A DNA stretch of 64,000 nt from Paenibacillus arenosi (lineage in GTDB: Bacteria > Bacillota > Bacilli > Paenibacillales > Paenibacillaceae): the NCBI RefSeq assembly GCF_014841135.1, contig NZ_JACYTN010000024.1, forward strand, positions 1 through 64,000, written 5' to 3'. Of the stretch, positions 8,362 through 16,963 are shown one piece after another; positions within the stretch are counted from its first letter, which is position 1, and every line of letters starts with the position of its first letter. The notes under the pieces were generated by a model. The model made no database searches. It saw only the letters and a program-made list of their open reading frames with translations, and was not told the DNA's origin. Position numbers and translations under genes: made by a program.

Positions 8362-8517
8362 GTTACGTCGTCACCCCAGCATTTATATTCATTCTTTTAT
8401 GCACTCAACCATAATTCTACCATTACATTAGCCATTATGATAGCATGTCTGCCGTTTCTTTACAATTGAACTCAGTTCCATTTTTTTCTTGTTTACCCGG
8501 TAATCAGACAAAATTCG

Positions 8518-10206
8518 TCAACTTTCTAAAGAAAGCAACGTTTCTTTTATCCCTAAACCACCGCCATAACCGACAAGTGCACCACCTGCGCCAATGACGC
8601 GATGACACGGAATGACTACCGGCAGTGGATTACGATTGTTCGCTCCACCTACAGCGCGAACCGCTTTAGGGCGCCCAACTGCTTCAGCGATATGTTTGTA
8701 CGAGCAAGTCTCACCATAAGGAATATCGCATAAGGCCGTCCATACTTCACGCTGAAATGGTGTTCCCCCTCGCATATCGATCTTCAAATCGAACTGCTTG
8801 CGTTCACCTCGGAAATACTCCTCCAACTGCAGCTTCGCTTCCTTTAGACGCTCTGGATGACGCTGCATCGTCACTTTGCCGATGGCTTTGGCTGCCCATG
8901 CTTGAATCGTATCGGATCGATCCAATATGGAGCCGAATTCGATAGCACAGAGGCCGTCCAGCGTAGCGCACAATGTCAGTGTGCCGATTGGAGATTCCAT
9001 CTCTTGTACGTACAGCGGCTCCGGTGCCGCCTTCGCTTCCTCGATTGCGTCGCGCATTGCCTGACGCACCTCCTCATCCTGGTCGCGCGGCAATGCCTTC
9101 GCGAGCGCTTCGATCGCGGCCGCTCCACTGATGCGGCCGAGTGCCCATGCCGCCGTAATGCGCAGCTCTCTGCGCGGCTCGGCGTTCAACGCTTCCGTGA
9201 GCGCAGGCACTGCACTGCGGTCGCGGAAGTTACCCAGCGCCACCATCGCATTGCGCTGGATCGGCTTCTTGCCGCGCCATGCGGCGGCGCTCATGCCGAA
9301 TTGATCGCTGAACTCGCGGTTGGACAGTTCCAGCATCGGTACCAGGAGCGGCTTAACCGCCTCAGGGTCAGGCTGCATTTCGGGATGATGCGTCCAATTG
9401 AAGCCCTTATTTTTCGGGCACACGACCTGGCACGTATCACAACCGTACAGCCGATTCCCCATCTTCGCCATCAAGTCGCCAGCAATCGGCTCCTTAAGCT
9501 GCGTTAAAAATGAAATGCAGCGCTTTGCATTCATTTGCCCCGGTCCGACAAGTGCTCCTGTCGGACAAGCATCCAAGCAGCGCGTACATTCGCCGCAATC
9601 CTCTGTAATTGCATGATCTGGCGGAAATGGAATGTTCGTAATCATCTCACCGAGATAGATCCACGAGCCATATTGCGGCGAGATAATTAAACAGTTCTTG
9701 CCGCTAAAGCCAATACCAGCCCGCTCTGCAACAGCGCGGTCACACAACTCGCCGGTGTCTACCATGCTTCTAAATTGCAGTTCCGGCTCAGGCACACGCT
9801 CGCGAATATACGCCTCCAGCTTCTGCAAGCGGTCGCGCAGCACATGGTGATAATCCATCCCCCATGCGGTGCGGGCAAACATCCCGCGGTATTGCCCAGG
9901 CTCCGACTTGGTCTGCGGAGATTCCGGCAGCTTCGACGGATACGCGACAGCAATCGCGATAATCGACCGTGCTTCCGACATTAACAGACGCGGCGTCGTT
10001 CGCTTGTCCAAATCCGGCTCTTCGAAGCCTGAGGCATAGCCTCGATCGATCGAAGTTTGCAGCCTTTCTTTTAAAGAAAGAAACGGATCTGCCGTCGTAA
10101 AGCCGACTTGGTCAATACCTAAAGACGACGCTGCTTCAATGATGTCTTGTTTCAAGGATGCCCAACGTTCTGCCGTCTCAGGCTCATGCCAATTCGCACG
10201 AGGCAT
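8518..10206 (-). CDS. queG: Fusion of epoxyqueuosine reductase (QueG) and O6-methylguanine-DNA methyltransferase (Ogt)
   Basis: The 562-residue product joins two enzymes. Residues about 10-390 are QueG, the cobalamin and 4Fe-4S enzyme of the last step of tRNA queuosine synthesis: a DTGELCDRAVAERAG segment, two ferredoxin motifs (CGECTRCLDACP and CDTCQVVCP) and HEAT-like helices near 330-395. Residues about 405-562 are a complete Ogt-type alkyltransferase with PFQREVW, the active Cys in PCHRV and GYGGGLGIKETLL. A stop-free joint with no start site separates them. The ATG at 10206 has GGAGGGG; a 30-residue longer version lacks a ribosome binding site. QueG alone is usually about 380 residues. 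Confidence 0.93.
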   Translation of the reverse strand: MPRANWHEPETAERWASLKQDIIEAASSLGIDQVGFTTADPFLSLKERLQTSIDRGYASGFEEPDLDKRTTPRLLMSEARSIIAIAVAYPSKLPESPQTKSEPGQYRGMFARTAWGMDYHHVLRDRLQKLEAYIRERVPEPELQFRSMVDTGELCDRAVAERAGIGFSGKNCLIISPQYGSWIYLGEMITNIPFPPDHAITEDCGECTRCLDACPTGALVGPGQMNAKRCISFLTQLKEPIAGDLMAKMGNRLYGCDTCQVVCPKNKGFNWTHHPEMQPDPEAVKPLLVPMLELSNREFSDQFGMSAAAWRGKKPIQRNAMVALGNFRDRSAVPALTEALNAEPRRELRITAAWALGRISGAAAIEALAKALPRDQDEEVRQAMRDAIEEAKAAPEPLYVQEMESPIGTLTLCATLDGLCAIEFGSILDRSDTIQAWAAKAIGKVTMQRHPERLKEAKLQLEEYFRGERKQFDLKIDMRGGTPFQREVWTALCDIPYGETCSYKHIAEAVGRPKAVRAVGGANNRNPLPVVIPCHRVIGAGGALVGYGGGLGIKETLLSLES

Positions 10207-10628
10207 TTCACGCCCCCTCCTTCTCCTTTTATTTTTACATCCGAAAACTATCAAGCTATATAATACATCCATGATTGCAAATGGAATAACATGCACAGAA
10301 TGTGGTTGCTATATCAAAAGTTAGAACTTCGTTAACAAGATGTTCGACACCTTATTGTAACCCTACTAATGATAACGTTAAAGTGCGGTTCGGATCAACG
10401 TGTGTTTCTACCATAAACAAGATTGCCAAAAACACCAAGCAAAACTTTGCTTGATGTCTATTCCATCACAAATTAGCTTAGCATTGCTCACGGACACCGT
10501 ATCTGTTATGAATGCTTCATTATGGTAGGCCTCTGGTCTAAAAAGCGGCAATTATGCAGTTATTTAATCTGTAAAAGTTCGTTTTAGGGATATTATCCGC
10601 AAAAATGCAGTTATTTGGGTTCCCACAC
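10207..10628. repeat. Intergenic region with a repeated ATGCAGTTATTT motif
   Basis: No gene is seen between queG and rnhA. ATGCAGTTATTT occurs at 10554-10565 and again at 10605-10616, framing a T/A-rich segment with GCGGCAATT. From general familiarity with Paenibacillus intergenic DNA this looks like one unit of a dispersed repeat, but copy number cannot be seen here. A weak hairpin (CAAGCAAA/TTTGCTTG) lies near 10437-10455. Confidence 0.35.
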
Positions 10629-11069
10629 TCATTTGCCCAATTGCTTAATCGCTTCTCGCGCTAGGAAGTCACAATGATTATTCAACTCATTGTCACTATG
10701 GCCCTTAACCTTTATATATTCGACTTTATGCTTGCGCATCAGCTGCCATAGCTCCTGCCACAATTCTTTATTTTCGACAGCCAGCCCTTTGCTCGTACGC
10801 CAGCCATTTTTCATCCAATTGTAAATCCAGCCTTGTTGAAAACAATTAACGACATAAGCAGAATCACTGTACAGCTTAACGAGACACGGCTCATTCAACG
10901 CTTTCAGCGCCTCGATGACCGCCTGAATCTCCATGCGATTATTGGTCGTATGCTTCTCTCCGCCAGATATTTCTTTGCGATACACACCAAAAAGGAGCAC
11001 GGCGCCCCATCCTCCAGGACCGGGGTTCCCAGAGCAGGCGCCATCTGTGTAAATTAATACTTGTTTCAC
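10629..11069 (-). CDS. rnhA: Ribonuclease HI
   Basis: RNase HI cuts the RNA strand of RNA-DNA hybrids in the cytoplasm. The 146-residue product contains the four catalytic acids in order: Asp in YTDGACSGNPGPGGWG (near 9), Glu in NNRMEIQAV (near 47), Asp in LYSDSAYV (near 69), and Asp in NNHCDFLAREA (near 133), plus the WMKNGWRTSKG handle segment. A TTG start one codon earlier sits too close to the GGAGG, so GTG at 11069 is chosen. It ends 25 bases upstream-side of ntdP's stop region, suggesting a common transcript. Confidence 0.95.
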   Translation of the reverse strand: MKQVLIYTDGACSGNPGPGGWGAVLLFGVYRKEISGGEKHTTNNRMEIQAVIEALKALNEPCLVKLYSDSAYVVNCFQQGWIYNWMKNGWRTSKGLAVENKELWQELWQLMRKHKVEYIKVKGHSDNELNNHCDFLAREAIKQLGK

Positions 11070-11093
11070 CAAGCTACCTCCATCATAACCCGA

Positions 11094-11639
11094 TTAACTT
11101 TGGGCTTTCATCCATTGTTGATAGTACCATAGGACCGCTTCATCCTGAAAAGGAGTATCTCCCTTGCGCATCCGCCCCATTAATGCTTCCATTCCTTGTG
11201 CGACCCGCCGTTCTACAACATCCGGATAGTGATACACCAGACGATTCATATCATATTCCTCACGATCAACAATCGCAATATGACCGTCAGAATGACGGAT
11301 CACGTCCAGATCGTAATCGATATAAGTAATGACCCCATCTGTCTGGTATGCTGGTGACGCAATATTACAATAATACCGTATTCCCTGCTCTTCTATGAGA
11401 GCGACAATATTGAACCATTGATTCGGGACAAAAAAAGTGACCGCCGGCACTTTGCTTATCCACTGCTTGCCATTCGCTTCTTGGATTGGAGTATGACAGT
11501 TAATGAGTACCAGCATGTCCTCTTGTTGATGTAGCTGGTGACACATTTGCTTTGGGACGATCCAATTCTCCATCCACATTCGATGCAAATGCCCATCATG
11601 CTTAAAACTTTTCACAAGTGTTCTACGATATGTAATCAT
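11094..11639 (-). CDS. ntdP: Nucleoside tri-/diphosphate phosphatase (DUF402 family)
   Basis: The 181-residue protein carries the DUF402 fold signatures seen in Bacillus YgaC/NtdP: FKHDGHLHRMW at the N-terminus, PAVTFFVPNQWFNIVALIEEQGIRYYCNIASP, and the acidic YIDYDLDV metal-binding motif. NtdP hydrolyses nucleoside tri- and diphosphates; the name is assigned by family resemblance. The start ATG has only a weak GAGG at about 13 bases. It lies directly upstream of rnhA with 25 bases between them. Confidence 0.85.
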   Translation of the reverse strand: MITYRRTLVKSFKHDGHLHRMWMENWIVPKQMCHQLHQQEDMLVLINCHTPIQEANGKQWISKVPAVTFFVPNQWFNIVALIEEQGIRYYCNIASPAYQTDGVITYIDYDLDVIRHSDGHIAIVDREEYDMNRLVYHYPDVVERRVAQGMEALMGRMRKGDTPFQDEAVLWYYQQWMKAQS

Positions 11640-11680
11640 GCGCTACCATCAGCCTCACGTCATCATATACTAATAGAAAA

Positions 11681-11720
11681 GCATATCTTTCCCCCGAATG
11701 CAACGGTTGAAAAGATATGC
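11681..11720 (-). terminator. Hairpin terminator after the GNAT gene
   Basis: GCATATCTTT and AAAGATATGC form a 10-bp stem; on the minus strand TTTTCTATT follows. It lies about 55 bases past the acetyltransferase stop codon. Confidence 0.7.
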
Positions 11721-11774
11721 CTTCCTATGCATGATATTCGATTGTGTGCGCTTTAACTGTAAACCAGCCTGTAA

Positions 11775-12209
11775 CTAGCCAGCTACAATGCGCAACTGCT
11801 TCAATGAACGTAAGACATGTTGTGTTCCGTATCCCAACTGCTCAAAGAACGGTAGCACCATCTCAGTATGCTCATCTGCAGCAATCATAATGTTCCTTAC
11901 TTTACGTTGTTGGAACTTCTGCTCCAACTTGCCTACAAGTGCTTTGCCAATACCTTGGTTGCGGAACTCTGGATGTACTGCCAAGCGATAGTAGTAGCCA
12001 TTGTTCTGATCTACTGTCCCAATCGCAACCCCTACAGTACGTACTTCTGAATCCAGCTCCAATTGTGCAACGACAACAAGCTCACCATCTAATGACAGTT
12101 GTCGCGCAAAGGCATCCCAAGTTTTCTCGCAACATTCTTCCGACAATGACAACTCCAGCAACTGCTTCGTCGGCATATAATCCGACAATTGAAAGGAACG
12201 AACAATCAT
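11775..12209 (-). CDS. GNAT-family N-acetyltransferase
   Basis: The 144-residue product has the GNAT acetyl-CoA motif A at residues about 75-95 (RLAVHPEFRNQGIGKALVGKL, with the R-x-x-G-x-G/A loop) and the following helix. The C-terminal FFEQLGYGTQHVLRSLKQL segment is the usual last strand and helix. It should transfer an acetyl group to an amine in the cytoplasm; the substrate is unknown. The start has GAGGAG upstream. It is divergent from sodA, with two adjacent cre-like sites in the shared 553-base gap. Confidence 0.85.
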   Translation of the reverse strand: MIVRSFQLSDYMPTKQLLELSLSEECCEKTWDAFARQLSLDGELVVVAQLELDSEVRTVGVAIGTVDQNNGYYYRLAVHPEFRNQGIGKALVGKLEQKFQQRKVRNIMIAADEHTEMVLPFFEQLGYGTQHVLRSLKQLRIVAG

Positions 12210-12378
12210 GTCTTACTCTCCTCATCCTGAACTCAATGTATTTACAGCGTCTATTGTCTCTATCTATCGTCTGTTTGGTCTTTCCCTCTGACCTAAGTAT
12301 TATACGACAAAAAAGCCTAAATTCCTTCTTCTTTGGCCATATTCCATAAAAAAGCACAGAAAATCTTTTGTTTTCTTG

Positions 12379-12406
12379 TGAAAGCGCTTAATTGAAATCG
12401 TTTACA
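12379..12406. promoter_or_regulatory. Tandem CcpA (cre) sites
   Basis: TGAAATCGTTTACA at 12393-12406 matches the cre consensus TGWAANCGNTNWCA at all positions. Directly before it, TGAAAGCGCTTAAT (12379-12392) matches 12 of 14. The pair lies 170 bases upstream of the GNAT gene and about 285 bases upstream of the predicted sodA promoter; which gene is controlled is not clear. Confidence 0.55.
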
Positions 12407-12690
12407 AAGGTATTTTGTCTTAATTCCTGTTAAAAGTGTATATTTATTACCAAATGACATCTCCATGCATGCTCAATAAATCATTTCTATTGATAGTAAT
12501 TGTGATGGATATGGCCGTCTCACATATTGAAGCCAGGTCCAGATTTTGCTCTTACAGATTCGTTTAGTTTATAAAAAATCGAAATAGGGTACATAATAGA
12601 AAGCGGAACTTAACTTACCTTCATTTCACATTGATTTGCAGGTAATTTACACAGTCATTTTAGACCTTCAAGACTTTTTAAACTTTTTTG

Positions 12691-12719
12691 TTGATTTATT
12701 CAATAGGATCAGGTTTAAT
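12691..12719 (+). promoter_or_regulatory. Predicted sigma-A promoter of sodA
   Basis: TTGATT (12691-12696) and TTTAAT (12714-12719) are 17 bases apart, 44 bases upstream of the sodA start codon. Confidence 0.5.
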
Positions 12720-12762
12720 TGAAGTAGAGTTATTACATATTCCTTTTAGGAGGTAATGCATA

Positions 12763-13377
12763 ATGGCACATCAACTACCAGCGCTTCCATACGCAACTAA
12801 CGCTTTGGAACCGCATATCGACGAAACAACAATGACTATCCACCACGGTCGTCACCACAATACGTATGTTACGAACTTGAATGCAGCTTTGGAGTCCGCT
12901 CCTGAATTGCAAGACAAGTCTATCGAAGATTTGATCGCTAATCTGGACGCTGTTCCAGAAAGCATCCGTACTGCTGTTCGCAACAACGGCGGCGGTCATG
13001 CGAACCACTCCCTATTCTGGGAGACAATCGCTCCTAACGCTGGCGGCGCACCATCCGGTAAGCTTGCTGAAGCAATCCAGAACGAGCTTGGCGGTTTCGA
13101 CAAGTTCAAAGAAGATTTCGCTAAAGCAGCTACAACACGTTTCGGTAGCGGCTGGGCATTCCTTGCTGTAGACAACGGCAAATTGACTGTATACAGCTTG
13201 CCTAACCAAGACTCCCCAATCATGGAAGGCAAGACTCCAGTTCTTGGCCTTGATGTATGGGAGCACGCTTACTACTTGAACTACCAGAACAAACGCCCAG
13301 ACTACATTGCTGCATTCTGGAACGTTGTGAACTGGTCCGAAGTAGAGAAGCGCTACGAAGCAGCTTTGAACAACTAA
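12763..13377 (+). CDS. sodA: Superoxide dismutase (Mn/Fe)
   Basis: The 204-residue enzyme converts superoxide to oxygen and hydrogen peroxide in the cytoplasm. The metal ligands are visible: His27 in TIHHGRHH, a His in [10 protein letters not shown] (near 82), and Asp and His in the signature DVWEHAYY (near 164-168). AAWNVVNW-type residues at the end and the [10 protein letters not shown] segment are typical. The ribosome binding site AGGAGG is 8 bases from the ATG. Codon choice is strongly biased to preferred codons, suggesting high expression. Gene is monocistronic with a strong terminator. Confidence 0.97.
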   Translation: MAHQLPALPYATNALEPHIDETTMTIHHGRHHNTYVTNLNAALESAPELQDKSIEDLIANLDAVPESIRTAVRNNGGGHANHSLFWETIAPNAGGAPSGKLAEAIQNELGGFDKFKEDFAKAATTRFGSGWAFLAVDNGKLTVYSLPNQDSPIMEGKTPVLGLDVWEHAYYLNYQNKRPDYIAAFWNVVNWSEVEKRYEAALNN

Positions 13378-13405
13378 TTATAATTGGGTCATCTGACCTT
13401 TGAAA

Positions 13406-13446
13406 AACACCTGTCATTCCGCTAGTCGGATGACAGGTGTTTTTTT
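13406..13446 (+). terminator. Terminator of sodA
   Basis: AACACCTGTCAT pairs with ATGACAGGTGTT (12 bp), followed by a run of T, 29 bases past the stop codon. Confidence 0.9.
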
Positions 13447-13831
13447 ATTATTTGCTGGTATATGTTCATCCGAAAGAAAGATAGCTGTACCTTACTTCAA
13501 TCACTGAGCAAGATGAATCTTATCAAAAAAATGCCGTCGTAATGATCACGGACGACCATCACTTCATCCAGCCTCCCCCAGAGAAATTAGGTATACATTT
13601 CGTTTCATTTCCTGTCACTAGCTTTTACTTCTCAAATCAGGTACTATTCTCAATCACTCCGTATGTTTAGTTCAATTTAAACAAATGTATATTCATAATC
13701 TATTTACATTTATGATTTTACCGTATTTTCCTCGTCTTCCATTCATAAAAAACACATACTTTATTCCAAAATGAAATTAAGTAGCATATAATAAAGACAT
13801 CAAGAAGTACAAGGAAAAGGGGTCAACAACG
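13447..13831. other. Intergenic region upstream of the chromate transporter operon
   Basis: No gene is seen. A TATAAT box at 13787-13792 is a likely -10 element for the downstream operon; no good -35 was found. GGAAAAGGGG precedes the first start codon. Confidence 0.35.
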
Positions 13832-14434
13832 ATGCAATCATCATCTTCCCTCTTCACAACGTCACAGCTCTGTCTTCAATTATTTTTATCCTTTATCAAA
13901 ATAAGCCCGACGACCTTTGGGGGCGGGTACGCTATATTGCCGGTCATTCATCGCGAAATAACAGATCGACGGGGATGGATAACCCCTAATGAGATGCACG
14001 AAATAACAGCCATAGCAGGAGCTACTCCCGGTGGCGTCGCCATCAATATTGCAGCGCTTGTCGGATATCGAATGGCAGGAATTCGTGGCTTGCTTGCTTC
14101 AGTTACCGCTATATCACTTCCAACTGTCATGATCATGCTAGTGTTATCCATTTTAGCAGCCATATATCAACATTCTCCTTTCCTCGAGGCGGCCATGCTA
14201 GGCATTCAGCCTGCAATCATTGCACTCATTGCCTATGCCGCCATTCGTATGCGCAAAGATGTCCTTCGTTCACGCGCGGCTTGGATGACATTTGGAGGAA
14301 GCTGTATGCTGCTACTCTGGACGTCATTAAATCCTGTTGTTGTCATTGGATGCGGTATGGTTGCTGGCTGCCTCGTGCATTATCTTCAATGGAAGCGAGC
14401 TGTAAACCGAACTGTTGGAATGAATAGAAAATAG
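13832..14434 (+). CDS. Chromate transporter family protein, first half-size subunit
   Basis: The 200-residue membrane protein matches one half of ChrA: the FIKISPTTFGGGYAILPVI motif, the GATPGGVAINIAALVGYRMAGIRG segment, and about six hydrophobic helices. Short-chain ChrA proteins occur as gene pairs (Bacillus YwrA/YwrB type) whose halves associate in inverted topology to export chromate or a related anion. The second half lies 14 bases downstream. A signal-like N-terminus is absent. The true physiological substrate is uncertain. Confidence 0.88.
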   Translation: MQSSSSLFTTSQLCLQLFLSFIKISPTTFGGGYAILPVIHREITDRRGWITPNEMHEITAIAGATPGGVAINIAALVGYRMAGIRGLLASVTAISLPTVMIMLVLSILAAIYQHSPFLEAAMLGIQPAIIALIAYAAIRMRKDVLRSRAAWMTFGGSCMLLLWTSLNPVVVIGCGMVAGCLVHYLQWKRAVNRTVGMNRK

Positions 14435-14448
14435 AAAGGAACTCAACG

Positions 14449-14985
14449 ATGATATGGGATCTGTTTTGGACCTTTTTCAAATTAGGGTTCGTGTCATTCG
14501 GCGGGGGATATGCGATGATTCCACTCATCGAGCATGAAGTGCTGCAGCATAACTGGATGAGCGCGACTGAATTTACAGACGCTGTTACATTGGCAGGAAT
14601 GGCCCCAGGCTCAGTTGCGATGAATAGTGCCGTCTATGTGGGCTACGCAGCATCAGGATGGATCGGAAGCACCGCCGCTAGTATTGGCATTGTATTACCT
14701 TCCATTATTTTGATGTTTTTAGTTGCTACTCTATTCTACCGGATGTATCATAATCATTGGGTGCAAGCTGCACTCGACGGCATGAAGCCAGCTGTTATGG
14801 CACTTATCGCCTATGCTGCCTTCAATATGGCGATGCATTCCGGCCTATTAAACGGATATGCTCGATATACGTGGTTCAGCGTCGTTATTTTCGCTGTCAT
14901 GCTGTTCGCGCTTATTCGTTGGAAGTTGCATCCCATCGCTGTCATTTTAATTTCAGGAATAGCGGGGATTATTTTATATGTCTAA
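14449..14985 (+). CDS. Chromate transporter family protein, second half-size subunit
   Basis: The 178-residue partner starts with the same motif arrangement as its neighbour (FFKLGFVSFGGGYAMIPLIEHEVL; GMAPGSVAMNSAVYVGYAASGWIG) and has about five or six membrane helices. In pairs of this type, both proteins are required for chromate resistance in Bacillus subtilis. AAAGGA precedes the ATG by 9 bases. The following regulator gene overlaps its end by 8 bases, so the three genes form one operon. Confidence 0.88.
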   Translation: MIWDLFWTFFKLGFVSFGGGYAMIPLIEHEVLQHNWMSATEFTDAVTLAGMAPGSVAMNSAVYVGYAASGWIGSTAASIGIVLPSIILMFLVATLFYRMYHNHWVQAALDGMKPAVMALIAYAAFNMAMHSGLLNGYARYTWFSVVIFAVMLFALIRWKLHPIAVILISGIAGIILYV

Positions 14986-16228
14986 TACACACGCTCAGGA
15001 TGGAAGACCGCATCTGCCCTTGCAAGATCGAATCCCTTCATCAAAGACACGGGAGATCTTTAGACGGATTCGGCAGAAGCACGAAATCTCGAAGAACGAC
15101 CTGCTCACAAAGAGCGGCTTAACAGTTAGCACACTCACCCGCGTACTGGAAGAGTTGTCTGCTGCTGGACTCATTGAGGAGAGCGGATTCGGCGCCTCAA
15201 CAGGTGGTCGGCGTCCCATTCTTTATCGAACAATGGCATCTTATGGCTATTGCTTCGGATTGGACATTTCTCGTACAACTTCTCGCCTCGCTATTGTTGA
15301 TGCGGCAGGACAGAAGATCGACTCGATTAACTGGACAATGACCGAGCATATGACACCTTCTGCGTTGATTGATTACGTTGTGGAGCAAATACAGCTATGG
15401 ATTGCCAAGTATCGTATTCCACATGAACAGTGCATTGGACTTGGTATCGGAGCAGTAGGCACGCTTGATCGTTTTACTGGCATCATAGAGAATCCGCAAT
15501 GGTTCTATGCGCCTGGTTGGAATGATGTCCCGATCGGTGCAGAGCTTGAGCATAGACTGCGTATTCCTGTGCTGCTTGATAATGGGGCCAACACAGCTAT
15601 TATTGCCGAGTCGTGGAGCAATCGTACAAAAGGCGTCCGTTATATGCTCTACGTTCATGCAGGAGTCGGATTGCGCTCCGCGATGATGGCAGATGGCAAA
15701 CTTATTCACGGTGCTACGGACATGGAAGGTTCCCTTGGTCAAATGATTATTCAAGCAGATGGAATTCCTCATCGCACCCCAGGAGGCAACTATGGCTGTC
15801 TCGACTCTTATGCCACGATCTATGCAATTGAACGAGAAGCGATCTCGAAGCTCCGAACAGGTCGACCAAGCCGTCTCCAATCCGTTATTCAACTCGGTGA
15901 AGCTGTTACATTCAGACATATCATCGAAGCACTACATCAACAAGATACACTAGCTACCGAGATCGTCAGTCAGGCTGCTACTTACTTCGGCATTGGGCTT
16001 GCGAATCTACTGAACGTGCTGCATCCTGAAAAAGTCATCCTTGGTGGACCTCTAATGACGTCCAATGACCTATTCTTCTATACAGCTACACAAACGGCTA
16101 TTCGCCGCACCTACCATTACCCGAGCTATCAAGTTGTTTTTAGTAAAGGAACTTACGGCGAAGAAGCCATCGCTATTGGCGCAGCGCTGCTCGTTCTCGA
16201 CAATCTCACATCTCGACAAGAAGCCTAA
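14978..16228 (+). CDS. ROK-family regulator lacking the canonical zinc site
   Basis: The 416-residue protein has an N-terminal winged helix (about 22-75; NDLLTKSGLTVSTLTRVLEEL) and a ROK kinase-like domain (about 90-410; GLDISRTTSRLAIVD, DNGANTAIIAE, GIGLANLLNVLHPEKVILGG). In ROK repressors the domain binds a sugar and a CxCGxxGC zinc motif; here the region reads PGGNYGCLDSY, so two Cys are missing, and the GEIGH motif reads EGSLGQ, losing the His. Ligand use is therefore probably altered. It is translationally coupled to the chromate transporter genes, an unusual partner for a sugar-type regulator. Confidence 0.85.
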   Translation: MSNTHAQDGRPHLPLQDRIPSSKTREIFRRIRQKHEISKNDLLTKSGLTVSTLTRVLEELSAAGLIEESGFGASTGGRRPILYRTMASYGYCFGLDISRTTSRLAIVDAAGQKIDSINWTMTEHMTPSALIDYVVEQIQLWIAKYRIPHEQCIGLGIGAVGTLDRFTGIIENPQWFYAPGWNDVPIGAELEHRLRIPVLLDNGANTAIIAESWSNRTKGVRYMLYVHAGVGLRSAMMADGKLIHGATDMEGSLGQMIIQADGIPHRTPGGNYGCLDSYATIYAIEREAISKLRTGRPSRLQSVIQLGEAVTFRHIIEALHQQDTLATEIVSQAATYFGIGLANLLNVLHPEKVILGGPLMTSNDLFFYTATQTAIRRTYHYPSYQVVFSKGTYGEEAIAIGAALLVLDNLTSRQEA

Positions 16229-16277
16229 ATTAGGTCATACAAGCTTAACTTCAAGATTAATCATCTTCTACACAAAT

Positions 16278-16311
16278 AATCCCGTCTCTTCCGATAGGAA
16301 GTGACGGGATT
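16278..16311. terminator. Bidirectional hairpin between the ROK and def genes
   Basis: AATCCCGTC-T-CTTCC and GGAAG-T-GACGGGATT form a 15-bp stem with a GATA loop. It lies between convergent genes, so it can serve both; the T-runs are short. Confidence 0.7.
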
Positions 16312-16352
16312 AACTTCACTGCACTCTGCATGTACTTACTATATTTAGTGTG

Positions 16353-16883
16353 CTACGGCAAGCTGCATGTTCTGCTGTTCGCCAGCTTCATCACATCCAG
16401 CAACGGAACTCGATGCTTCGTAACTTCATGAATAAGTACCCCATCTTTCATTCTATCCACGAATAAGGTACCTTCCAAATGATCGATTTCATGCTGCAAG
16501 CAAACGGCCAAGCCGCCTTCCGCTTCCGTTATGAGCTGCTGTCCTTCTCGATCTATGCTCTTTACTTTGACATACTGATAACGGGTTACACGCCCATAAT
16601 AGCCCGGATAAGATAAGCATGCCTCGAAACTTTGCTGTTCACCGTGAGCTTCCATGATCTCAGGATTGATAAACTCTCGGAAGCCATCCCCCATATCCAT
16701 GACAACAGCTCTCCGCAAAATACCAATTTGCGGTGCGGCCAAACCCGCACGCCCAGGCTCCGCATAAAGCGTCTCTCTCAAATCTGTCAACAAGGTTAAC
16801 ATCCGCGGCGACATCTCTGTTATCGGCCTACAAGCTTTACGTAATAATGGGTCGCCAAATGGCAATATCGTTCTTACTGTCAT
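16353..16883 (-). CDS. def: Peptide deformylase
   Basis: The 176-residue enzyme removes the formyl group from nascent proteins. Its three motifs are present: GLAAPQIG (near 47), EACLSYPG with the metal Cys (near 92; the usual form is EGCLS) and QHEIDHLEG with both metal His residues and the catalytic Glu (near 134). The length is on the larger side of type I. AGGTGG lies upstream of the ATG. It is convergent with the ROK gene and 80 bases from the end of the anti-sigma gene. Confidence 0.93.
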   Translation of the reverse strand: MTVRTILPFGDPLLRKACRPITEMSPRMLTLLTDLRETLYAEPGRAGLAAPQIGILRRAVVMDMGDGFREFINPEIMEAHGEQQSFEACLSYPGYYGRVTRYQYVKVKSIDREGQQLITEAEGGLAVCLQHEIDHLEGTLFVDRMKDGVLIHEVTKHRVPLLDVMKLANSRTCSLP

Positions 16884-16963
16884 CCTGCACCACCTATTCC
16901 TTATTAGCTGGTAGAAGTGTAAACCGCATTACATAATCTGTCAACTCATGCCATCGCAACCTA

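Noticed and set aside
8857-9507. Plus-strand frame of 216 codons inside the queG-ogt gene
   Set aside because: It is antisense to a clear two-domain enzyme; long antisense frames are expected in this GC-rich stretch.
12082-12357. Minus-strand frame of 91 codons upstream of the GNAT gene
   Set aside because: It overlaps the GNAT gene in another frame and has no ribosome binding site.
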